Shown: positions 1 through 5,846 of the stretch, piece after piece
Layout: the number at the start of each line of letters is the position of its first letter
Position numbering within the stretch: the stretch's first letter is position 1
Assembly (NCBI GenBank): GCA_003457075.1
Contig: DMIY01000100.1
Coordinates: 327 to 6,668, forward strand
Length of the DNA stretch: 6,342 nt
From: Desulfotomaculum sp.
GTDB taxonomy: Bacteria > Bacillota > Desulfotomaculia > Desulfotomaculales > Nap2-2B
Direction of reading: 5' to 3'
The notes under the pieces: model-generated
Seen by the model: only the letters and a program-made list of their open reading frames with translations
The model's database searches: none
What the model was told of the DNA's origin: nothing
Position numbers and translations under genes: made by a program

Positions 1-461
1 AGCCCGTAATTGCCGGCGGAGGCATCTGTGATGCCCGGGGATTCGTAGCCGCTCTGGCTCTTGGCGCGGAAGGCGTATTGATCGGTACCCGTTTCATGGC
101 CACAAAAGAATCGCCTGCACATCCCAAGTTCAAGGAATGGATGCTTAGATCTCAGGAAAATGAGACCGCTTTGGTGCAGCGCTCTATCCGAAATACACAC
201 CGTACATTGAAGAATAAAGCAGTGGAAAAAGCGCTGGAGTTGGAAGCAAGGGGAGCGCCGCTGGAGGAACTGCTTCCCTGGATCAGTGGCGACAATAACC
301 GCAGAGTTGTAATTGAGGGTGAACTGGATGCCGGAATGGCTTACTGCGGTCAAGTGGTGGGGTTGATTACCAACCTTCCGACCGTAAAAGAGGTTATTGA
401 TGATCTAATCAGCGGAGCACTGGCCATTGGCGAACGGCTTTCTGCGATGGGCGTATTTTGA
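1..461 (+). CDS. Nitronate monooxygenase / FabK-like FMN oxidoreductase, 5' end missing
   Basis: This is the C-terminal 152 residues of a protein whose start lies left of the window; the reading frame is open from position 3. The fragment opens with PVIAGGGICDARGF and continues through ALALGAEGVLIGTRF. These are the two glycine-containing segments that grip the FMN phosphate near the end of the TIM barrel in the nitronate monooxygenase (2-nitropropane dioxygenase) and FabK enoyl-ACP reductase family. A later stretch, GELDAGMAYCGQVVGLI, matches the conserved G-x-x-x-G-x-x-x-x-GQ-x-x-G block of the C-terminal helical part. Family members are roughly 310-330 residues, so about half is missing. 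Activity would be cytosolic and flavin-dependent, either oxidising alkyl nitronates or reducing enoyl-ACP. The visible half does not separate these two. It ends 48 bases before comEA on the same strand, with no convincing terminator between, so read-through is possible, but a role in competence is not implied. Confidence 0.88.
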   Translation, partial: PVIAGGGICDARGFVAALALGAEGVLIGTRFMATKESPAHPKFKEWMLRSQENETALVQRSIRNTHRTLKNKAVEKALELEARGAPLEELLPWISGDNNRRVVIEGELDAGMAYCGQVVGLITNLPTVKEVIDDLISGALAIGERLSAMGVF

Positions 462-497
462 GTCAATCCTGCGTAGTTATGTTTTTTGGGATAAAGT

Positions 498-503
498 GAG
501 GGG
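498..503 (+). promoter_or_regulatory. Ribosome binding site deciding the GTG start of comEA
   Basis: The sequence gagggg lies 6 bases before GTG 510. It supports that codon over the out-of-frame ATG at 505, which would have no usable spacing. Confidence 0.7.
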
Positions 504-509
504 AATGCC

Positions 510-1133
510 GTGTTTCAGATAGAGCGGCGGCAGCAGTTGATTGTTCTGGCGATAGCGGTTGTACTGCTTTTTGGCGCAGGTTATAAATATGCCGTGTGGC
601 AGAAAGTCAAATCCGCGAATGAAGAGAAACCTGCCTTAAAACAGTCTGAAACAGCGGGAACTGCGGACACGGCTGCCCGGGATGTAAAGGTGCACGTGGC
701 AGGCGCAGTAGAAAAGCCGGGAGTGTATCAGTTGCCTGCCGGCTCCCGGGTGGACGATGCCGTCAGGCTGGCCGGAGTGCTGCCGGCGGCAGATCTGAAT
801 GCGTTGAACCTGGCCGCGCTGCTGACAGACGGCCAGAAAGTCACGGTGCCGTTGCGCCAGGCCATGCTGCCTGCGGGAACGGGCGGCGCTTCCGGGGCAC
901 CAGCAGCGGGCTTTACTGCAGGAACGGGCTCCGATACACAGGGGCAGGTAAATATAAACACAGCAAGCCAGGCCGAACTGGAATCGCTGCCGGGCATTGG
1001 ACCGGCTCTGGCCGGGCGGATTATCCAACACCGCGAAGAAAACGGTCCTTTCATGGTACCGGAAGATATTAAAAATGTCTCCGGCATAGGGGATAAACGG
1101 TATGAGCAATTAAAGAACAAGATTACCGTTTGA
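510..1133 (+). CDS. comEA: ComEA, competence DNA receptor
   Basis: ComEA is a membrane-anchored protein of the DNA-uptake apparatus. It binds double-stranded DNA outside the membrane and hands it to the ComEC channel. The 207-residue product has a short cytoplasmic N-terminus and one membrane segment at about residues 9-29. An SLBB domain follows at about 58-115, with VHVAGAVEKPGVYQLPAG and a closing DGQKVTVP. A flexible Gly/Ala/Thr-rich linker spans about 116-145. The C-terminus, about 147-207, carries two helix-hairpin-helix DNA-binding motifs (LPGIGPALAGRI and VSGIGDKRYEQL) introduced by VNINTASQAEL. Length and domain order match Firmicutes ComEA. The GTG start at 510 is chosen because a gagggg Shine-Dalgarno sequence (498-503) sits 6 bases upstream; the nearby ATG at 505 is out of frame. 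comEC follows on the same strand but 402 bases away, and comEB is missing. Confidence 0.95.
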   Translation: MFQIERRQQLIVLAIAVVLLFGAGYKYAVWQKVKSANEEKPALKQSETAGTADTAARDVKVHVAGAVEKPGVYQLPAGSRVDDAVRLAGVLPAADLNALNLAALLTDGQKVTVPLRQAMLPAGTGGASGAPAAGFTAGTGSDTQGQVNINTASQAELESLPGIGPALAGRIIQHREENGPFMVPEDIKNVSGIGDKRYEQLKNKITV

Positions 1134-1238
1134 GCATAAAATTTTTGAACCGCTTAAGAACACAGAGTTCGCAGAGGAGTTGCCCATGGGAACGTGTCGT
1201 TCTCACCATAAAGCATGAAAATAGCATGTTTAGCAATT

Positions 1239-1280
1239 CCCCCCTCTTCGTGGGAGGGGGTTAGGAGGAGGGGGCTTTTT
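1239..1280 (+). repeat. GC-rich palindrome with duplicated GAGGGGG arm and following T-run
   Basis: The arm CCCCCTC (1240-1246) can pair with GAGGGGG at 1254-1260, giving a hairpin of at least 7 bp with a loop containing TTCG. It can alternatively pair with a second GAGGGGG at 1268-1274, which is directly followed by CTTTTT (1275-1280). The second pairing resembles an intrinsic terminator of comEA, though with a long loop. The two pairings are mutually exclusive. Confidence 0.5.
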
Positions 1281-1289
1281 CCACCCTCA

Positions 1290-1312
1290 CCCTCTCCCTT
1301 CAAGGGAGAGGG
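1290..1312. repeat. Perfect palindrome CCCTCTCCCT / AGGGAGAGGG
   Basis: Ten consecutive base pairs (1290-1299 with 1303-1312) close a 3-base loop. The palindrome is flanked on the left by CCACCCTCA. Hairpins of this CCCTCTCCC type are a common kind of dispersed intergenic repeat. No T-run follows on either strand, so it is not a terminator on its own. It lies head-to-head with the palindrome at 1239-1274. Confidence 0.6.
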
Positions 1313-1520
1313 AACCAATGAGTCTTGTTTTTGTGGATATTCTGAGTTCTGAATTTAAGACTACTGAATACTTTGGCGCATTTAATCTTGTGCTCTGTGC
1401 TCTCTGTGTACTCTGTGGTTAAATCTTATTTTCGAGGGAGTTGTTTGTAGGAACCTGTGTCTCCTTTATGTGGGCCAAATAGTGTTCTGTGGTTAAACAA
1501 TTTGTAGCGCATCTTTTTTT

Positions 1521-1526
1521 GGAGGT
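1521..1526 (+). promoter_or_regulatory. Ribosome binding site deciding the TTG start of comEC
   Basis: A full GGAGGT lies 9 bases before TTG 1536. No ATG in the same frame lies close by, so TTG is the supported start. Confidence 0.75.
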
Positions 1527-1535
1527 ACGACTTTT

Positions 1536-3986
1536 TTGATCTCCAGACCGCTGGTAGTGCTTACATGTTTTTTTATCGCCGGAATATTGCTGGCAGGCTG
1601 GCTGGCTGTACCTCCAGGCGTGGCCATACTGGCCTGCGGCCTGTTTTTTTTAGTGGGTCTAGCCGGCTATGCAGTAACCTGGCGGGGAAACCGCTGGGTT
1701 ATTTTCTTACTCTTCCTTTCTATCGGTTTTACCTTCGGCCGTCTCTCCGCCCTTCAGGCTAACCCGGCAATGCTGGAATACGCCGGCCACTGGGTAACTC
1801 TGGAAGGTGTTGTTTCCAGTGAACCTGACTTAAGACCCGACAGAGTGTATTATAACCTTGATTTAACCCGGGTTGTCCTGGGGAAAGAAGAACATACCGT
1901 AGCTGCCCGTGTGCTGGTACGGACGCCCATGCCAGGATCTGTTTATAGCTACGGCGATCTTTTAAAGGTTCACGGATTGCTTACCCGCCCGGACGAGCCG
2001 GGAAATCCCGGCGCATTTGATTACCGCTCTTACCTGGCCAGACGCGGGATAGGTGTCATATTAATGACGTCAGGCAATAAAGATATTACCTGGCTGGGTA
2101 TAGGCGGAAACCCGGTTACCAGATGGCTGTTGCTTGAGAAGAAAAAAATTTTAGAGGTTCATAGGAGAACCCTTTCTCCTGATAAGGCTGCCCTGGTCAA
2201 CGGGATCGTTTTCGGCACTCAGGGCGAAATCCCCCGCCAGGTATGGCAGATTTTCAGCGAAACGGGCATCGTTCACATTTTAAGCGTTTCAGGTATGCAC
2301 GTAGGTCTTGTGTTGGCCGGAGTGCTGGCTGTTTTGGGGCTTCTGCACGTGCCAGTGTTACTGGTAGCTCCGGCAGCCAGTATGATCCTGGTTTTCTATG
2401 CTCTTTTGTGCGGCCTTGGGCCGGCGGTTACACGGGCCACGTTAATGGCTTTATTGTTTCTTTGGGCCCACCGTTTGGGACGGCAGCAGGACTGGCCAAC
2501 CACCCTGGCCTTTGCCGCTTTAATGATCCTATTGTGGAAACCCCAGGCTGTTTACGATATTGGTTTTCAGCTTTCTTTTGCCGCCACCTGGGGTATACTT
2601 TACGTTGGTCCGTTCCTGGACAAAATGCTTAAAAGTTTTATCCGCTGGCCAGCCTGGCTGCATGTGATTATCTGGGTTTCCCTGGCTGCACAGTTGGCAA
2701 CGCTGCCGCTGGTAGCCTGGTATTACAATATCGTTTCCCCGGTTTCCCTGCTGGCCAATATCATAGCTGCGCCGCTTACCGGTCTGATTCTCGCCCTGGG
2801 CGCCGCGGCGGGTATCCTGGGTCTTTTTTCCACCACCCTTGCCGGTTTAATCAATGCCAGTACCTCGCTGGCACTGGATGTTTTTCTGGGACTGACTTCC
2901 TTTATACGAACATTACCCGGAGCGTTTATTTACGTTCCGGCGCCGTCAATCCTCTTTTTGCCGGCATGGTATCTCCTGTTGTGCTTTGGTACGGCGTTGT
3001 ATTCTGTCCAGGGCCGCTCACTGGTGGAGAGTTTTCTTGTCAGGCGGCGCCGTGTGGCGGCAGTTGCTGCTTTAGGAACGGCGTTATTATTGGTGGCCTG
3101 GGTGACTCAATGGCCGGGAGAGCAGCGATTGGTCATACATATGATAGATGTGGGACAGGGAGAGAGCATCCTCATTCAAACACCGGCAGGCAAAAACATG
3201 CTAGTGGATGCGGGTGGGTGGAGCGGTGAATTTGAGTCGGGTCAAGGAGCCGGGGATAAGGTAGTAGTACCTTACCTGCGCCGGTCGGGAATACGCCGCC
3301 TGGATGTGCTGCTGATTACCCACCCCCACGAGGATCATGCCGGTGGCGCCGGAGCAGTGGCCCGGGCTTTCCCGGTTGCTCTGGCGGTTGTATCACCGGT
3401 TGGTCAATTGGTTCAGGAAGGACCGGCAGTTGCAGGTAACGCAAAAGATCCAAAAGGAGTATACGATGAACCGGATTATTATGCCCGGCTACTGCGCTAT
3501 CTGGCCAGCCGGGGGACTTCGGTTAAAACAGCGGGAGCGGGAGATTTAATCGAAATGGACCCGAAAGTGGAAATACGGATTTTAGCTCCACCCCGTCCGC
3601 CTCTTCATGGAACCCATTCAGATGCAAACAACGGCTCGGTCGTTCTGCTTCTGCGCTACGGCCAGCAAACTTTCCTGTTGACAGGAGATATAGAGCTGGA
3701 AGCCCAGCAATGGCTTTTGGATTCAGGCACCGGCCTAGCTGCTGAGGTGCTAAAAGTACCTCACCACGGCAGCCGGTTTCTCCTGAGCGATTTTGTGGGA
3801 AAAGTGAAGCCTTCAGTAGCACTCATTTCCGTCGGCCGACATAACCGTTTTGGCTTTCCTGCAGCTAAAACCATCAATTTGCTGCAGGAAAGCGGGGCCA
3901 AAATATATCAAACGGACAGGGATGGAGCAACAATTCTTACTACTGACGGCCGGGAGTTGTGGGTAAAAACCGGCCGTCAGCAGTAA
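1536..3986 (+). CDS. comEC: ComEC/Rec2, DNA-uptake channel with metallo-beta-lactamase-fold domain
   Basis: ComEC is the inner-membrane channel that carries one DNA strand into the cytoplasm during transformation. The 816-residue product is slightly longer than the 776-residue B. subtilis protein and appears complete. N-terminal membrane helices (about 5-70) lead to an OB-fold-like DUF4131 region (about 80-180) ending in NPGAFDYRSYLARRGIG. The ComEC_N polytopic core (about 215-500) carries the signature HILSVSGMHVGLV, then TRATLMALL and NIIAAPL. The C-terminal metallo-beta-lactamase-fold domain (about 530-816) opens with MIDVGQGESILI. It keeps the metal-binding THPHEDHAGG (H596, H598, D600, H601), LLTGD (D718) and PHHGS (H743, H744), so the hydrolase site looks intact; this domain is thought to degrade the non-transported strand. 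The TTG start is set by GGAGGT nine bases upstream. comEB is absent between comEA and comEC. The last codons lie in a large hairpin, and a possible relic of a second copy of the tail follows downstream. Confidence 0.96.
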   Translation: MISRPLVVLTCFFIAGILLAGWLAVPPGVAILACGLFFLVGLAGYAVTWRGNRWVIFLLFLSIGFTFGRLSALQANPAMLEYAGHWVTLEGVVSSEPDLRPDRVYYNLDLTRVVLGKEEHTVAARVLVRTPMPGSVYSYGDLLKVHGLLTRPDEPGNPGAFDYRSYLARRGIGVILMTSGNKDITWLGIGGNPVTRWLLLEKKKILEVHRRTLSPDKAALVNGIVFGTQGEIPRQVWQIFSETGIVHILSVSGMHVGLVLAGVLAVLGLLHVPVLLVAPAASMILVFYALLCGLGPAVTRATLMALLFLWAHRLGRQQDWPTTLAFAALMILLWKPQAVYDIGFQLSFAATWGILYVGPFLDKMLKSFIRWPAWLHVIIWVSLAAQLATLPLVAWYYNIVSPVSLLANIIAAPLTGLILALGAAAGILGLFSTTLAGLINASTSLALDVFLGLTSFIRTLPGAFIYVPAPSILFLPAWYLLLCFGTALYSVQGRSLVESFLVRRRRVAAVAALGTALLLVAWVTQWPGEQRLVIHMIDVGQGESILIQTPAGKNMLVDAGGWSGEFESGQGAGDKVVVPYLRRSGIRRLDVLLITHPHEDHAGGAGAVARAFPVALAVVSPVGQLVQEGPAVAGNAKDPKGVYDEPDYYARLLRYLASRGTSVKTAGAGDLIEMDPKVEIRILAPPRPPLHGTHSDANNGSVVLLLRYGQQTFLLTGDIELEAQQWLLDSGTGLAAEVLKVPHHGSRFLLSDFVGKVKPSVALISVGRHNRFGFPAAKTINLLQESGAKIYQTDRDGATILTTDGRELWVKTGRQQ

Positions 3987-3987
3987 G
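3936..3987. repeat. 18-bp hairpin spanning the comEC stop codon
   Basis: The arm at 3936-3953 (CTTACT, A, CTGACGGCCGG) pairs with 3970-3987 (CCGGCCGTCAG, C, AGTAAG) at 17 of 18 positions; the only mismatch is A3942/C3981. The loop is 16 bases. The right arm includes the comEC stop TAA (3984-3986). No T-run follows on either strand, so it does not fit a classical intrinsic terminator. It may protect or process the comEC 3' end, or block the convergent transcript from the peptidase gene. Confidence 0.6.
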
Positions 3988-4058
3988 GCTGCGAGTTCTC
4001 ACTGAAGATCAATCATTTTGTTATCGTGTAAAGCTCCCTATTTCCAGATTGTTTACGC

Positions 4059-4174
4059 GAGATAGTTGATCCTGAACTTAGGACTATTCCCTTCTGCTGC
4101 GCATTTTGTCAGATGCAAACAATGACTCAGCCATAGTGATTATTTATGGTCATTTGTTCTTAATTAAACAGGAA
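4059..4174 (+). pseudogene. Decayed fragment of a ComEC-type C-terminal domain
   Basis: A short plus-strand stretch reads SDANNDSAIVIIYGHLFLI (frame starting at 4109) and aligns with SDANNGSVVLLLRYGQQTFLL of the intact ComEC (residues 695-715), the segment just before its LTGD metal ligand. At nucleotide level 4109-4135 matches comEC 3618-3644 at 21 of 27 positions, with 14 identical in a row. Upstream, in another frame, EIVDPELRTI (4059-4088) weakly resembles the DLIEMDPKVEIRI that precedes it in ComEC, which would mean a frameshift. The stretch has no start codon or ribosome binding site, has lost the GD ligand and stops at 4211-4213. It lies 120 bases after comEC on the same strand, which suggests a partial tandem duplication or the remains of a replaced gene. 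The match is short, so chance cannot be fully excluded. Confidence 0.45.
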
Positions 4175-4231
4175 TCCAAATTTTCTAAAGTCACTACAAA
4201 AGATAAGGTATGATTACCGGCCTGCGTTGTT

Positions 4232-5503
4232 TCAGCTCAGATAAGCTCTTGCCAGAGCAACTAAAAACTCTACTTTTACCTGCAGGCTGGCGACGTCTAT
4301 CCTTTCGTTTTTACCGTGGATGGTTGCCTTTATTTGTGGATCAAAGTCTTTAGCCATAGGAGCAATGCCGTAACAGGAAATTCCCGCTTCCCGCAAAAAC
4401 CGTGAATCGGTTGCACCGGTTGATATTTGAGGAAGACAGGTGACCTCTCCTGCAACTTTCTTTAAAGTTGCCTCGATCAAGGTATAATATGGGGAGTTGA
4501 CAGGCGAAAAGGAAGGGACGTGATAGTTTAGAATTTCTACCATGGTTCCATCCGGTAGAAGTTTTTGCAGCTCTCCCAGGACGTAATTATCGTCCTGGCC
4601 GGGCAGGATGCGGATATCCACTTCTGCCTGGCAGTAATCCGGAACCACGTTCACCTTTTCCCCACCGTAAATCACGTTGGGAGAAACCGTCATGCGCGTG
4701 AGTGCCCGGAGATATTCGGCAAAAGTCTTGTCTTCAAAGTTTCCCAGGACAGCATCAATTTCCTCTGGTTTTACGTTCAGCTTCTTAATGCGGAGAATTT
4801 CCTGCAGCATCAGCGCAACTTCCGGAATAATACGTATTTCCGGTTTATATTCCGCCAGCGTCTTTACCGCCCCGGCCATCCTGACAACGGCGTTGTCTCC
4901 CAAACCGGGCAGCGAGCCGTGGCAGGAAACCCCTCTTGCTTCCAGTTTGCTCCAGGCAGTTCCCTTTTCCCCCGTCTGGATAAAGTGTACGGGCTGCCCG
5001 CCCAGTACCACCGGTTCTTCAGCCCCTTCATTTACCGCAAAGTCGGCCTGGATTTTCTCCCGGTGACGATCTACCAGGTACCTGACTCCATACTTTCCCC
5101 CCTTTTCTTCGTCTGCTGTGGCAGCAAAGATAAGGGCGCCGCCAAGTGGGTACTCCTTTGCCAGTATGAGCATAGCACAAGCCCCGGCCGCCGCCAGGCT
5201 TTTGCAGTCTATCGCCCCCCTGCCGTAAACAGTACCGTTTTTTATTTCTCCGGAAAAGGGATCAAAATCCCATCCTTCTCCTGCCGGAACAACGTCAGTA
5301 TGGGAAAGAAATAAAAGCTTTCGTTCTCCTTCTCCCAGGCGGGCAATGAAGTTTCCTCGCCCTGGTTCTGATTCTATGATTTCGCCGGGAATGCCCGCGA
5401 CGTCAAAAAGATTTTTCAGGTAGAGGGCTGCTTCTATTTCGTTGCCGGGAGGGTTGGTAGTGTTGATTTTAATGAGATCCGCCAGAACGGTTTCCGGAGT
5501 CAA
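4232..5503 (-). CDS. M20-family metallopeptidase (ArgE/DapE/ACY1-like)
   Basis: This is a cytosolic two-zinc amidohydrolase of the M20 family, which removes acyl groups from amino acids or cleaves small peptides. The 423-residue length is typical. Visible metal-site residues are H68 and D70 in LSHTDVVP, D99 in GRGAIDCK, the general base and ligand pair E132/E133 in ADEEKGG, E159 in VNEGAE and H396 in ATIHGKNERID. H195 in CHGSLPG sits at the start of the lid/dimerisation domain (about 180-295), where M20 enzymes carry a conserved histidine. GATDSRFLREAGI near the C-terminus is also characteristic. Substrate specificity cannot be read from the sequence, so no gene name is given. The start is TTG at 5503, supported by AAAGGAG (5517-5511) seven bases upstream. 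The gene is convergent with comEC and divergent from the radical SAM gene, so it is probably transcribed alone. Confidence 0.93.
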   Translation of the reverse strand: MTPETVLADLIKINTTNPPGNEIEAALYLKNLFDVAGIPGEIIESEPGRGNFIARLGEGERKLLFLSHTDVVPAGEGWDFDPFSGEIKNGTVYGRGAIDCKSLAAAGACAMLILAKEYPLGGALIFAATADEEKGGKYGVRYLVDRHREKIQADFAVNEGAEEPVVLGGQPVHFIQTGEKGTAWSKLEARGVSCHGSLPGLGDNAVVRMAGAVKTLAEYKPEIRIIPEVALMLQEILRIKKLNVKPEEIDAVLGNFEDKTFAEYLRALTRMTVSPNVIYGGEKVNVVPDYCQAEVDIRILPGQDDNYVLGELQKLLPDGTMVEILNYHVPSFSPVNSPYYTLIEATLKKVAGEVTCLPQISTGATDSRFLREAGISCYGIAPMAKDFDPQIKATIHGKNERIDVASLQVKVEFLVALARAYLS

Positions 5504-5681
5504 AGAAATGCTCCTTTCTTATAGTGTTTTTTTCTCCACTTTTAAAAATATATTCGGTAAAAGTCTCTTCATTCCTGCTGATAACATGCAAGATAATTGG
5601 CAAACAATCGACAAGCAAAAATCTATTTTCTGAGGAGAGAAAGCAAGTGTATAAGTAGGAAAAATGAATTATCCAAAAGCT

Positions 5682-5731
5682 AACAGGCTGAATACTGGAA
5701 GCAGGCGTCCAGGCGGTTCCCTAAGCCTGTT
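5682..5731. repeat. Inverted repeat AACAGGCT / AGCCTGTT upstream of the radical SAM promoter
   Basis: AACAGGCT (5682-5689) pairs perfectly with AGCCTGTT (5724-5731) across 34 bases. Within the loop GGAA (5697-5700) can pair with TTCC (5717-5720). The right arm runs into a TTTT tract (5730-5733) and abuts the weak -35 region. It could be an operator or a weak terminator shielding the promoter. Confidence 0.35.
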
Positions 5732-5758
5732 TTATCAAGCTGGCTTAAATGGTATAAT
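5730..5758 (+). promoter_or_regulatory. Extended -10 promoter for the radical SAM gene
   Basis: A perfect TATAAT (5753-5758) is preceded by TGG (5750-5752), forming an extended -10 element. At 17-bp spacing the -35 position (5730-5735) reads TTTTAT, a poor match, as is usual for extended -10 promoters. Transcription would begin near 5765, leaving a leader of about 80 bases. Confidence 0.6.
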
Positions 5759-5808
5759 GTTTAGTGCGACAAGAGGAAAATCCTCCAGTTAGAATAACAG
5801 GCCAGCTT
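5737..5808. repeat. Inverted repeat AAGCTGGC / GCCAGCTT bracketing the -10 element
   Basis: AAGCTGGC (5737-5744) and GCCAGCTT (5801-5808) are perfect inverted copies. The left copy lies in the promoter spacer and the right copy in the transcribed leader, so a DNA-binding protein could bridge them. A small hairpin, GAGGA-AAA-TCCTC (5773-5785), lies between them near the start of the transcript. Confidence 0.35.
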
Positions 5809-5846
5809 TTAACCGGTTACTTTTTATAGAAGGTAAGGTGTTTTCC

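Larger units (their letters stand above)
1158..1423. repeat. Repeat-bounded segment with imperfect inverted ends built from 9-bp-phased CTCTGTG units
   Basis: At the right end, the heptamer CTCTGTG occurs exactly at 1393, 1402 and 1411, a strict 9-bp period, and runs on into GGTTAAA. At the left end the reverse complement appears as CACAGAG (1161-1167) and then CGCAGAG (1170-1176), again 9 bp apart, preceded by AACC at 1149-1152. The two ends are therefore imperfect inverted copies of one motif, enclosing about 215 bases with two palindromes. The layout is that of a small non-coding mobile or dispersed element. No clear target-site duplication was found, so mobility is inference. Confidence 0.5.
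1134..1520. other. Gene-free gap between comEA and comEC, composed largely of repeats
   Basis: This stretch of nearly 390 bases contains no credible reading frame. From left to right it holds a degenerate ACACAGAG repeat in minus orientation (1158-1176), two GC-rich palindromes (1239-1312), an unremarkable AT-rich segment (1313-1390), and a triple CTCTGTG repeat in plus orientation ending in GGTTAAA (1393-1423). A further partial copy of the latter lies at 1486-1497. No convincing promoter for comEC was seen in it, although the G-rich palindrome followed by CTTTTT at 1275-1280 could weaken transcription coming from comEA. Confidence 0.7.
5504..5846. other. Divergent intergenic region between peptidase and radical SAM genes
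   Basis: This stretch of about 340 bases lacks a credible gene. The left part (5504-5660) is AT-rich and holds the peptidase ribosome binding site, and presumably its promoter, though no good -35/-10 pair stands out on the minus strand. The right part holds two 8-bp inverted repeats, an extended -10 promoter and a leader of about 80 bases for the radical SAM gene. No known riboswitch fold was recognised. Confidence 0.6.

Noticed and set aside
636..1120. Two minus-strand reading frames over comEA
   Set aside because: They are antisense shadows of a well-supported comEA, rich in Arg/Cys/Ser and without recognisable domains.
1393..1417. Short regular repeats considered as a CRISPR array
   Set aside because: The units are 7 bases with 2-base spacers, far shorter than CRISPR repeats, and there are only three.
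1441..1520. Dedicated promoter for comEC
   Set aside because: TTGTTT at 1441 has no acceptable -10 at 16-18 bp, and other pairings are equally weak.
2243..3822. Several short frames inside comEC on both strands
   Set aside because: comEC reads continuously with all family motifs, so these are out-of-frame shadows.
4175..4231. Terminator for the peptidase gene downstream of its stop on the minus strand
   Set aside because: Only a 4-bp GGTA/TACC stem before a loose T-rich stretch was found, too weak to call.
4565..5314. Long plus-strand reading frame of 249 codons opposite the peptidase gene
   Set aside because: It lies wholly antisense to a clearly recognisable M20 peptidase, and its translation shows no family motif.
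5442..5633. Plus-strand frame of 63 codons over the peptidase start
   Set aside because: It overlaps the peptidase start and its ribosome binding site on the other strand, has no ribosome binding site of its own, and its translation is not recognisable.
5759..5846. Riboswitch in the leader of the radical SAM gene
   Set aside because: Only a 5-bp hairpin and a short palindrome (AACCGGTT, 5811-5818) were seen; no conserved riboswitch core was recognised.
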